Below, piece after piece: positions 16,612-24,421 of a stretch of 64,000 nucleotides of DNA. Each line of letters starts with the position of its first letter. The stretch's first letter is position 1. Origin of the DNA: an uncultured Muribaculaceae bacterium (GTDB lineage Bacteria > Bacteroidota > Bacteroidia > Bacteroidales > Muribaculaceae); assembly GCA_910584365.1 (NCBI GenBank), contig CAJUAF010000011.1:25877-89876 (forward strand), given 5' to 3'. A program made the position numbers and the translations under genes. The notes below the pieces were generated by a model that saw only the letters and a list, made by a program, of their open reading frames with translations, was not told the origin of the DNA and made no database searches.

Positions 16612-18077
16612 CAGGACTGGAAGGCACTTGCTCCGATTGTTTTAAGATTGTCCGAGAATTGGATACCGCTAAGCTTGGTGTTGCCCATGAATACGTATCC
16701 GGCGATTTCAGTGACGGAAGAGGGCATGACATATTCTCCTGTTTTTGCATAAGGAAAGCCGATCAGGGTAGTGATGTCTTTATTGAACAGGATGCCGTCG
16801 ACAGAAGCCAGGCAGGCGTTTTCTTCCGCTACCTCGAATTTTTCGAGATTCTCAGACAGCAGGAAAGCATCGCTGCTTATTTCCCGGACGTTGGCCGGAA
16901 TGACGATATTTTTCAGGCCGGTGTTACGGAATGCGGTCGAGCCGATTGCGGTGACAGAGGATGGTATTGTAATCTCGGTCAGCGATGTACAGTTGTTGAA
17001 CAGACCTTCGGCGATTTCCGTAATCCCTTCGGGCAGACTGATTACGGAGAGGTTGGAACATGATTGAAATGCCATTTCTCCGAGGGATGTCATGGTCTGA
17101 GGAAGGGTTATTTCCCTAAGAGCCGAACACTCATAGAAAGTAGCCTTGCCCAGGACTTTGATTGCATCGGGCCATTTTACCGATGTCAGCGAGGCGCAGC
17201 CGTAGAAGGCATAACCCTGGATGTCCTCGATAGTTTCGGGAATCGTCACGGCTTTCAGAGAGTGACAATTATAGAAGACAGCACTGCCGATTTTTTTCAG
17301 GGAGGCGGGAAGATTGATGGTTTCCAGATTGTTGCACTCAAAGAACGCATGGTCGCCCAGCTCGGTGAAGGTCTCCGGCAGGACTACGGTCTTGAGTTTC
17401 TTGGACTGGCTGAAAGCGCCGTCTGAGATTGAAGTAATATTGTCAGGCAGAGTGAGGGTGGTGAGTCCGCAGTTATAGAAGGCGCTTTCTGTGAGGGTTG
17501 TTACGCCGGTATTGAAGTTGACCTCCGTAAGGCTGGTGCAGTCCTGAAACATATAGCCGTTCACGGTCTTGAGATTGGCCGGGAGAGTGAGGGAGGTCAT
17601 CGATGTCAGCTCGCGGAAAGCTGACGCGCCGATGGTGGTCAGATTGTCGGGCAGCACAAGGGAGGCGATGGTGGTACATCTCCGGAAGGCGTTGGATGCA
17701 ACGTTGGTGAGAGTTGAGGGGAGGGATACGGTCTTTATGTTCTTGGAGCGGCCGAAAGTCCAGCTTCCGATGCGTTCCACACCTTCCTCGATTTTTACGT
17801 CAAGCAGGGCATTGCAGTCCATGAATGCCTGGTCTTCGATGGACTTTACGGCGTAGGTCTCGCCGTCGAAAGTCACCGATCCGGGAATGACGACAGAGGT
17901 CAGCGCCTTGTATTCCGCATTGTTGTCGGGAGATTTGGAGACCGAAGCTGTATTGGCCTCGGTGTTGAGATTGAAGTAAAGGTCGCCGACCTTTACGGCA
18001 TCGGCCCAGGCCGCTGCCGTTCCCATGAAGGCCAGACAGGCAAAAGCATAGCCTCGCGTAGTAAACAGTTTCTTCAT
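16596..18077 (-). CDS. BspA-type leucine-rich-repeat secreted protein, N-terminal part (frameshifted)
   Basis: Signal peptide 1-25 (ending AAAWA), then about 18 LRR_5 repeats of 23 residues with the pattern SLxxVxIPxxVxxIGxxAFxxC. Such proteins are surface adhesins or ligand binders in Bacteroidales, Treponema and Trichomonas. Read as is, the frame ends after SAFQSWHRAY (493 residues) because of an extra base at 16611-16612. The last real repeat continues in the other frame to 15707. A truncated product would lack the C-terminal tail and so, by inference, would not be anchored. A promoter is visible upstream. Confidence 0.88.
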   Translation of the reverse strand: MKKLFTTRGYAFACLAFMGTAAAWADAVKVGDLYFNLNTEANTASVSKSPDNNAEYKALTSVVIPGSVTFDGETYAVKSIEDQAFMDCNALLDVKIEEGVERIGSWTFGRSKNIKTVSLPSTLTNVASNAFRRCTTIASLVLPDNLTTIGASAFRELTSMTSLTLPANLKTVNGYMFQDCTSLTEVNFNTGVTTLTESAFYNCGLTTLTLPDNITSISDGAFSQSKKLKTVVLPETFTELGDHAFFECNNLETINLPASLKKIGSAVFYNCHSLKAVTIPETIEDIQGYAFYGCASLTSVKWPDAIKVLGKATFYECSALREITLPQTMTSLGEMAFQSCSNLSVISLPEGITEIAEGLFNNCTSLTEITIPSSVTAIGSTAFRNTGLKNIVIPANVREISSDAFLLSENLEKFEVAEENACLASVDGILFNKDITTLIGFPYAKTGEYVMPSSVTEIAGYVFMGNTKLSGIQFSDNLKTIGASAFQSWHRAY

Positions 18078-18165
18078 ATAACGGTAAGGTTAATTGATTT
18101 ATAACAGAGGCTATACCTGATGGTCTTTATGCTTGAATTTGGTATAATACCTCTCTTTTCAGGCG

Positions 18166-18197
18166 CAAAAATAAATAAAAAATCTAAACATAGCAAA
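18166..18197 (-). promoter_or_regulatory. Promoter of the LRR gene
   Basis: The minus strand shows TTTG (18197-18194), 20 nt, TATTTTTG (18173-18166), about 85 nt before the start codon. Confidence 0.5.
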
Positions 18198-18233
18198 TTT
18201 TTCCCTGAAATCTTCCCGGACGCAAGAAAAATG

Positions 18234-19109
18234 TTATAATTCCGAGAAAAGAGTTGGCTTTATGACAATCCCGACGCGGATATGGGACTGATATACCTTG
18301 TAGTCCAGAAGCCCTTCGCCGTAGCCGTTGTAGAACTGCATGAACAGGTACTGGTTCGATTCTGTCGAGAAGCGATAGGCGGCCTCGATGGTGGTGTTAT
18401 AGTTGAAAAGACCTTTGGCGCGGCGCGTCAGGCCTACGGACATGGCAAACTTGCGGTTGGTCGACTGCCACTGCCATCCTACCTGGTAAATACCCTTGTA
18501 TTTCAGAATATCCTTATTGTTTACCCCGTCGATAATCGGAATCCAGAACTTGGCCCCGACAACGAAATTGGGGTCAACCATGATATTGCCCCCGAAAGTC
18601 AGTTTGTTCCACGAGCGGGACTCATCGCCGTCGCGGCCGTTGCTTTCATGTTCGAGTACAAGCGACAGCTGCCCGACGAAGCGGTCCTTGATGAACAGCG
18701 GCTTGTTGAGGCCGATACCGGGATTGAAGTTGAGGTCGGTCATCGGCATGGAGTTCTCCAGTACGTTCCAGAACACTTTCTGGGTATAGAACAGGTATAG
18801 ATATGTCCCCCAGGGGAGAGTGGATTTCGTAAGTTTCTGAGCAATCGAGATCTGAAACTTGATATTGGTGTTTTTCTTAGTCGGTTTCTCGTTGACGGGA
18901 GGTCCGAAAATAAAATAATTGTCCTTGTAGATTCCGAAATAGTAATGCCGGTCGGCGAAAGCGCGCCGGAGGGAATCGGTGTTGAGATGCTCTTTCGGCA
19001 GCTCTACGATTTGTGCGTCAGCCTTTTGCGGAGCCGCCATCAACGCCGCAAAACCGATCAGGAGCATCCACACTCCGCGCAATATCGCAGAAACAGTCAT
19101 TTTACTCAT
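18234..19109 (-). CDS. pldA: Outer-membrane phospholipase A1 (OMPLA)
   Basis: OMPLA is a beta-barrel that hydrolyses misplaced phospholipids in the outer leaflet and so guards outer-membrane asymmetry. I take the start at 19109 (MSKMTVSAILRGVW), which opens directly into a signal peptide ending ADA; the longer frame from 19187 adds 26 unlikely residues. The catalytic set is intact: HESNG gives His154 and Ser156, and Asn168 lies 12 residues on, as in E. coli (His142, Ser144, Asn156). The rest is alternating barrel strands, ending in Leu rather than Phe. 291 residues. It stands alone, upstream of the LRR gene on the same strand. Confidence 0.93.
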   Translation of the reverse strand: MSKMTVSAILRGVWMLLIGFAALMAAPQKADAQIVELPKEHLNTDSLRRAFADRHYYFGIYKDNYFIFGPPVNEKPTKKNTNIKFQISIAQKLTKSTLPWGTYLYLFYTQKVFWNVLENSMPMTDLNFNPGIGLNKPLFIKDRFVGQLSLVLEHESNGRDGDESRSWNKLTFGGNIMVDPNFVVGAKFWIPIIDGVNNKDILKYKGIYQVGWQWQSTNRKFAMSVGLTRRAKGLFNYNTTIEAAYRFSTESNQYLFMQFYNGYGEGLLDYKVYQSHIRVGIVIKPTLFSEL

Positions 19110-19337
19110 AAATAAATAGTCTGAAAAGATAACATCCGGCGTTTCAAATTCGTTTGCAAAATTACATAAATCTTCAATAACTCCCAACCGCGCCTTTTGG
19201 CCTTAACCGACAGAATGTTGTCCTAAAAGTCAAGATAGGGGCCGTATATCTCCGTCCGGGTACCAAATATCCAGCCACAGGGTAAAATTCTGTTGAAAAA
19301 CATCAAAAAATCTGCCTCCGCATTTCGCGAAAATAGC

Positions 19338-19345
19338 TACCTTTG
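19338..19345 (+). promoter_or_regulatory. -7 box of the secreted protein at 19392
   Basis: TACCTTTG fits TAnnTTTG exactly, 47 bases before the start codon. No clear -33 box is seen. Confidence 0.5.
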
Positions 19346-19391
19346 CAATCTGAATAGAATAAACCTAATTTATTTCACTAAAAACATCCTT

Positions 19392-20528
19392 ATGAAGAAA
19401 CTTTTACTCTCACTGGCTCTCGTGGCAAGCCTGACCGCTTCCGCAGAGTCTAAAACCGAAAACTTCGCTGCCGCCCAGGACTGGTTCGGCATCACTGCCA
19501 AAACCGATGCTGTCGCTGACGTCAAGGAAGTAACTTCGCCTGAAACCAGTATCAAATACAGCTATTCCAATACTTACGTATCCAAAGGGAACGGCGTGAT
19601 CCTCCTGGCTACCGCCAATACATCCGATCCGAAGGCAGACGGATTCATGACATTCTCCCTTTCGTTCAAATGCGCGGAAATCACACTGAAGACAGGTAAC
19701 ACCGCTTCAACTTCCGCTGTTGTGGACGTTTATGCCGGCGACGTCAAGATTCAGGAAAATCTGGCTCTGAACCAGCAGGGCACTGACTTCAAGGTAACGG
19801 TTCCCGAAGCCAGCCAGGCTGCCGGAACTGTCTACAAGATTGTCAATGCAACCGAGAAGAGAAACGCCCAGTTCCAGTCCATCACCTATTCTTCCGAAGT
19901 AAGCGGTCCGGTTGAGCCCCAGGAACCCGAAGGCTTCAAGTTCGAGAAAACTACATCGATTAAGTCCGGCGAAACATACATTTTCCTTGTTGAAGACAAG
20001 ATTGCCAAAGGCATCAGCGCAACATCTTCCTATGGCCGCATGAACCTGGCTGCCGCTGTTGTCTATGAAGGGTATGTTTACTCCGATGAAGTCAACACGG
20101 TTACTATTACCGAGGTAGACGGCAAGTACACTATTATGGACGCCAATAAACGCTACCTCGGGGTTGATGCCACACATAACAGCACATTCCAGTGCTACAC
20201 GGAAATCAACGACGGTTGCTATTACACAGCATCTTTCGAAGGTGAGACCGTTAAGTTTGTTCCGGCTCTTGAAGGAGCTACCGACCGCGTAATTTGCCAG
20301 AACGGTACTTACGCCAATCTTGCTCCTCAGGCTCCCGGCGACACCTTCAAACTCCCCTTCCTTTATAAGAAAGTTGATGGTTCTGGCGTCGAAGCCGTTG
20401 AAGCCGAGGTTTCCGAAGATGCTCCCGCTGTTTATTACAACTTCCAGGGTCAGCGTGTGGAGAATCCCGGCCAGGGTCTCTATATCCGCGTACAGGGCAA
20501 CAAGGCCACCAAAGTGGTAATCCGCTGA
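19392..20528 (+). CDS. Secreted protein with T9SS-like tail, unknown function
   Basis: A 378-residue exported protein. The start at 19392 (MKKLLLSLALVASLTASA) gives a textbook signal peptide 14 bases after the transcript start region, while an upstream in-frame ATG at 19293 lies before the promoter box and is rejected. Residues about 20-175 form a Ser/Thr-rich beta domain and about 185-330 a second one (KFEKTTSIKSGETYIFLV); neither matches a family I can name. The C-terminus (VYYNFQGQRVENPGQGLYIR) is a compact form of the tail seen on its secreted neighbours. A hairpin terminator follows. Confidence 0.88.
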   Translation: MKKLLLSLALVASLTASAESKTENFAAAQDWFGITAKTDAVADVKEVTSPETSIKYSYSNTYVSKGNGVILLATANTSDPKADGFMTFSLSFKCAEITLKTGNTASTSAVVDVYAGDVKIQENLALNQQGTDFKVTVPEASQAAGTVYKIVNATEKRNAQFQSITYSSEVSGPVEPQEPEGFKFEKTTSIKSGETYIFLVEDKIAKGISATSSYGRMNLAAAVVYEGYVYSDEVNTVTITEVDGKYTIMDANKRYLGVDATHNSTFQCYTEINDGCYYTASFEGETVKFVPALEGATDRVICQNGTYANLAPQAPGDTFKLPFLYKKVDGSGVEAVEAEVSEDAPAVYYNFQGQRVENPGQGLYIRVQGNKATKVVIR

Positions 20529-20600
20529 TTCCTCCCGGACAGAAAAATACTTTTGTAAAGAGACTCGTTAAATAATAAACGACAAACTTTACTTTGCTCG

Positions 20601-20635
20601 CAGGGGCTTCGACGTCAGTCGGGGCCTCTGTCTTC
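20601..20635 (+). terminator. Hairpin terminator after the secreted protein
   Basis: A 13-bp stem with three G-U pairs (20601-20613 with 20618-20630), GTCA loop, then TCTTC. Confidence 0.65.
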
Positions 20636-20686
20636 ATATATCCTCATTTCCGGCAGCGGATACATTTTTTCCCATATAACGCAGAC

Positions 20687-20777
20687 AATCCGTGAAATCC
20701 GTACGCGCAGAGCGCGCTCCGTGACATCTCTTTATTTAAAAAATCCGTGTTTAATCCCTTAATCCGTGAAATCCGTG
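20687..20777. repeat. Cluster of AATCCGTG-type short direct repeats
   Basis: AATCCGTGAAATCCGT occurs at 20687-20702 and again at 20761-20776, with single or degenerate units near 20718 and 20742. Units in a pair are 9 bases apart. It lies in non-coding DNA downstream of the FtsX-type permease gene. The complementary word ACGGATTTCACGGATT is, from memory, seen in other bacterial intergenic regions. Confidence 0.75.
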
Positions 20778-20849
20778 GGAGAAAACACTTAAAACCGGGA
20801 AAGGATATTGCAACAGAGAAATGAGATGCCCGAAACCAGTGGGGAGGGC

Positions 20850-22124
20850 TCAGCGGCGCGGGCGCGGAACACAGAGGGCGCCGACAAGGGCGATGAGCAG
20901 GGATGTGACGAGGACGGCCAGGAGGACAATCATAAGGTCCGCCGGATCGAGGCGTACGGGATAATAGTTGATGGCCATCAGGGAGGGATTGGCGGAGGAG
21001 AGCTTTACCCAGCCGAAATGTTGCTGGCCGAGAGTCAGCAGTGTACCCAGCAGGAGTCCCGCGGCGCTGCCTATTATTGTGATGAGCCATCCCAGTGAGC
21101 CGAAAATACGCCGGATAAAGGACGGGGCGGCTCCCATCGCCCCGAGTACGGCCATGTTTTTCTCTTTCTCGACAACCATCAGTGAAAGGGTCGAGACAAT
21201 ATTGAAGGACGCCACGGCGAGAATAAAAAGCAGCATCAGGAAAGTGATCCATTTTTCGACGGCAATCATCCGGTAGGCTTCCGCTTCCTGTTCCAGCCGG
21301 TCAAGTACGCGGTAACTGTCGGACGGAAGGCGCGATTCAAGCGATTGTCTAAGGGACGCGAGCGCTGCATTTCCCGGTCGGCCGGCATCGGATGCGTCTC
21401 CTTCCGTCTGGGAAGGATAGACGGCGATGGCGGAGGCTTCCGTTGTATAGTCCAGCAGCCTTCGGGCCACGGCCAAGGGTATGACCAGCATATCGCGGTC
21501 CTGTTCCTCCTGCTCTACCTGATATACGCCGGTGACGCGCAGGGAGTCGCCCCGGAAAGCCCCCATCGGATTGGCGGGATTTATGCGTCCGGAGCGGAGA
21601 GGTTCATATACATTGATCCATCCTTCCGAAGGGCCGTCCACGAAACGGCGTTCTTCAGCCAGGGGGCGTACATTGAGACTCACAGCCACACCGACAGATA
21701 CGGTAGCTTCCGCGGGGTCGAGGTCGCCGTCGATAAGGATGTCGCGCAGTCCGGAAGCGTCGAGGGCTTCAGGAGGGAGGGCGCGGATGCTGACGGGCAT
21801 CTGTGCGTCTCCGGCAATGGCGAACGCCTGTTCGTCAATAAGCGGCGCGGCCACTGCGATTCCCGGCACGGAAGCTATCGCTCCGGCAAGAGAATCGGCG
21901 TCGGCGATGATTTTTCCGGTTGCGGGGACTATCAGCAGCGGCGGATTGAATCCGGCGGTCTTCCGCTCCACAAGCTGGGAAAAGCCGTTGAAAACCGACA
22001 GGATGATAATCATAGCGGCGGCGGCGACGGCTACTCCGGCCATCGCGACCGCCGAGATTACGTTGACGGCCCCGTGGCTTTTACGCGAAAGCAGGTATCG
22101 GAGGGCTATTTTAAGGGGTAGCAT
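20850..22124 (-). CDS. FtsX/LolC-type ABC transporter permease
   Basis: A 424-residue inner-membrane permease of the MacB/LolCE/FtsX fold. Membrane segments: one near the N-terminus (about 20-45, VAMAGVAVAAAAMIIILSVFNGF), then a large periplasmic domain (about 50-265), and three more near 270-300, 320-350 and 380-415. The N-terminal LKIALRYLLSRKSHGAVNVIS is typical of the LolC/E-like group that moves lipoproteins or other envelope substrates with a separate ATPase. No ATPase gene is adjacent. Its start overlaps the 3' end of wbqC by 19 bases, so the two are translated from one message. Substrate uncertain. Confidence 0.9.
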   Translation of the reverse strand: MLPLKIALRYLLSRKSHGAVNVISAVAMAGVAVAAAAMIIILSVFNGFSQLVERKTAGFNPPLLIVPATGKIIADADSLAGAIASVPGIAVAAPLIDEQAFAIAGDAQMPVSIRALPPEALDASGLRDILIDGDLDPAEATVSVGVAVSLNVRPLAEERRFVDGPSEGWINVYEPLRSGRINPANPMGAFRGDSLRVTGVYQVEQEEQDRDMLVIPLAVARRLLDYTTEASAIAVYPSQTEGDASDAGRPGNAALASLRQSLESRLPSDSYRVLDRLEQEAEAYRMIAVEKWITFLMLLFILAVASFNIVSTLSLMVVEKEKNMAVLGAMGAAPSFIRRIFGSLGWLITIIGSAAGLLLGTLLTLGQQHFGWVKLSSANPSLMAINYYPVRLDPADLMIVLLAVLVTSLLIALVGALCVPRPRR

Positions 22125-22870
22125 GGCCGGGGTTCAGGGGTAAGGGAGCGGCGGATCCAGAGGGGGGCTTCCGGTCCGAGGCAGAAAATCAGGTCCAGGA
22201 CCGAGAGGCCCGCTAAGAAGCCGAAGCGATTGAGGCGCGGCTGCCAGTAGGGGAGGGAGGAGAAATCGGCGCCCTCGCAGGCTGCGGTGGACGGGATAGT
22301 GGAGGCGGGAGCGGGGACCGCCGGGGTTGAAACAGCAGGTTCGCCTATGGGCGAACCGCAGGACAGGCAGCGCTGGGACAGGGATATGCCGCGCTGGGAA
22401 ACGGGTCGGGAAGAGGCGGAAGCGGCGGAAGCGGCGGAAGAGGGGAGCTGGCCGCAGGGGGAAGAGGGGAGGAGGAGAATAGGGGCGATCAGGGCGTCGA
22501 GGGCCTCGTTGAAGTCGATGACCGAGGGGAAGCGGTCGACGGCATCGCGGGAGAGGAAAGGGAGGAAGCGGTCGATGTAGAATTCAAAGAAAGGGGTACG
22601 TCCGTAGGCCGATTCAAGGGCGGTGAGGTGGATGTGCCACCAGTTGCCGTGGTCGCTCAGGCGGATGTCGCGCCATGTGGCATAGGGTTTGCCGTGGGGC
22701 TTGACAATGGGGAGGGTGAGCGTCAACGGGCCGTTGACGTCGGCGATGGTGAAGCGGTGGATTTCCTTGCGGCGCTTGTCGAAAAGGGAGTCAGCGGCCA
22801 CCGGCGCGCCGGCGGCGCGCCGCAGCCAGTAGTCCGTGGAACCGAAATAGCGGGGCAGTTCAGCTTCCAT
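22106..22870 (-). CDS. WbqC-family protein with a low-complexity insertion
   Basis: WbqC-like proteins occur in polysaccharide and glycolipid gene sets; their activity is not firmly known. The conserved N-terminal core is seen (DYWLRRA, DKRRKEIHRF, LTLPIVKPHGK, NWWHIHLTALESAYG, TPFFEFYID), as is the C-terminal core (RFGFLAGLSVLDLIFCLGPEA). Between them, residues about 131-205 are Ser/Ala/Pro-rich and foreign to the family. Residues 166-178 (QRCLSCGSPIGEP) are encoded by a copy of a dispersed palindromic repeat, and SAASAASAS by a slipped GCGGAA repeat. The frame is kept. It follows lepB by 9 bases and overlaps the FtsX permease gene. Confidence 0.88.
   Translation of the reverse strand: MEAELPRYFGSTDYWLRRAAGAPVAADSLFDKRRKEIHRFTIADVNGPLTLTLPIVKPHGKPYATWRDIRLSDHGNWWHIHLTALESAYGRTPFFEFYIDRFLPFLSRDAVDRFPSVIDFNEALDALIAPILLLPSSPCGQLPSSAASAASASSRPVSQRGISLSQRCLSCGSPIGEPAVSTPAVPAPASTIPSTAACEGADFSSLPYWQPRLNRFGFLAGLSVLDLIFCLGPEAPLWIRRSLTPEPRPCYPLK
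22338..22377 (+). repeat. Dispersed palindromic repeat, copy A, inside wbqC
   Basis: GGTTCGCC (22338-22345), loop TATG, GGCGAACC (22350-22357), then the common tail CAGGACAGGCAGCGC. Compared with copy B the arms change C to T and G to A together, keeping the stem. It lies within the wbqC reading frame. Similarity to copy B resumes weakly around 22390-22412 (GCTGGGAAACGGG). Confidence 0.85.
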
Positions 22871-22879
22871 ATCCGGCGG

Positions 22880-24388
22880 TCACTTGTCGGGATTGGCGTC
22901 GCGCAGTATGCGGTCCCAGCGGATTTTGCCGTTGAAAAGCCCCTTGTCCCGGTCGAAGGAGATCAGGACACGCAGCGGTGTGCCGACGATATGGTCTTCC
23001 GGTACGAATCCCCAGTAGCGGGAGTCGAGGGAATTGTCGCGGTTGTCTCCCATCATGAAGTAATAGTCCATCCGGAATGTATAGTAGTCCTGAGGTTTGC
23101 CGTCGAGGTAGAACTGTCCGTCGCGGAACTCAGCCGTCGGATTGTTCTCATACACCCGGATTGTACGCCCGTAGATATCCCAGGCCGCCCGGTTCATTTT
23201 CAGGGCAACGCCTTTTTTAGGAATCCAGATGCCGTCGGCGCCGCCGTAGTCGGCGCGGGTCCAGTCGGCGGATATTGCTTCCGGGAATAAGGCGTAGATT
23301 GTCTCGGGAGCGGCCTCCTGGCGTTCGATTTTTCCGATGCGGGGATTCTTTTCAGCCTCCTCAACCATCGCGGCAGTCATCGGAGATACGTAGATGGGGG
23401 GAACGGAGCCGTCTTCGTTGACCTTATAGCCCAGCATACCGAGCTGTTCCGGAGTAACCTGGTCAAGGTCGGCCAGACCGCGGTCAGCCACGGGAATACC
23501 CATACGCTCGAATTCCTCCTCGGTCAGCGGCGCTCCGTTGACCTGGTAGAAATAATTGAACTGGACGTTTTCCGGAACGATTTCAAACGGCTCGCCGTCG
23601 ATATGGATTATGCCGTCGACGATTTTGATGCGCTGGCCTGGGAGACCCACGCAGCGTTTCACATAATTCTCCCGCCGGTCGACCGGACGCCATATTTTCT
23701 GACCGAATTCCTCGGGATTGGCAAGCAGGGCGGCTTCTCCTTTCCAGCGTTTGAGCGTATAGTAATCGGGGTTGGTGACTTTGGTCATCACTGTGTCGCC
23801 GGCGGGGAAATTGAAGACCACGATGTCGCCGGCCTCCACTCCGCGGCGTCCTTTCAGGCGGTGATACTCCACGGAGGGGGAGTCCAAATAGCTTTTGCCC
23901 AGCCCGAAGGGGAGTTCGTTGTGGACCAGGGGGAAATATACCGGTGTCATCGGCACGCGGGGACCGTAGACCGTCTTGTCCACGAAAAGGTAGTCGCCCG
24001 TCAGGAGGGTTTTCTCCAGAGAGGAGGAGGGAATCTGATAGTTCTGCCCTATGAAGGCAAAGACGAAATAGACAAGCACCAGGGCATAGACGATAGCGTC
24101 CACCCATGACATGATGCCGCGCACCTCCTTGCTCCTGGAGCGCTTCCACCAGGTGAAGGGGATATACCCCGTAATATATATGTCGAACAGGAGGATTGCG
24201 CCCAGCAGCAGCCAGGGGTTGCCCATCCAGATTACCCACAGCAGGAACACCAGCATCACCGCTGAAAAGCGGATCCAGCGGCTGCGCTTGTTCTCGCGCA
24301 CACGGCGGAGGAAATCGGCCTTGAAGCCGGCGGATGATGTTGCGGGAGTCCCGGCCGGAGAGTTTGTTCCGTTGTTGTTGTCTTCCAT
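22880..24388 (-). CDS. lepB: Signal peptidase I
   Basis: Cleaves signal peptides of exported proteins at the periplasmic face of the inner membrane. This is the long Bacteroidetes form (502 residues) with extra sequence between the catalytic blocks. Membrane segments lie at about 40-57, 58-76 and 94-113. Box B IPSSSLEKTL puts the nucleophile at Ser123, box D NYVKRCVGLPGQRI the general base at Lys244, and box E MGDNRDNSLDSRYWGFV near the C-terminus is complete. It heads a block lepB-wbqC-FtsX permease with short gaps or overlap. The many signal-peptide proteins in the window are its expected substrates. Confidence 0.96.
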   Translation of the reverse strand: MEDNNNGTNSPAGTPATSSAGFKADFLRRVRENKRSRWIRFSAVMLVFLLWVIWMGNPWLLLGAILLFDIYITGYIPFTWWKRSRSKEVRGIMSWVDAIVYALVLVYFVFAFIGQNYQIPSSSLEKTLLTGDYLFVDKTVYGPRVPMTPVYFPLVHNELPFGLGKSYLDSPSVEYHRLKGRRGVEAGDIVVFNFPAGDTVMTKVTNPDYYTLKRWKGEAALLANPEEFGQKIWRPVDRRENYVKRCVGLPGQRIKIVDGIIHIDGEPFEIVPENVQFNYFYQVNGAPLTEEEFERMGIPVADRGLADLDQVTPEQLGMLGYKVNEDGSVPPIYVSPMTAAMVEEAEKNPRIGKIERQEAAPETIYALFPEAISADWTRADYGGADGIWIPKKGVALKMNRAAWDIYGRTIRVYENNPTAEFRDGQFYLDGKPQDYYTFRMDYYFMMGDNRDNSLDSRYWGFVPEDHIVGTPLRVLISFDRDKGLFNGKIRWDRILRDANPDK

Positions 24389-24421
24389 TAATCTATGTTG
24401 ATTGGTTTGCGGAGAGCGGGA

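Noticed and set aside
15707..18077. Programmed frameshifting in the LRR gene
   Set aside because: No slippery heptamer or downstream structure is evident at 16611; an extra base by mutation or error is simpler.
20644..21252. 202-codon minus-strand frame next to the FtsX-type permease gene
   Set aside because: Overlaps the permease out of frame and runs through the AATCCGTG repeats; Arg/Pro/His-rich shadow.
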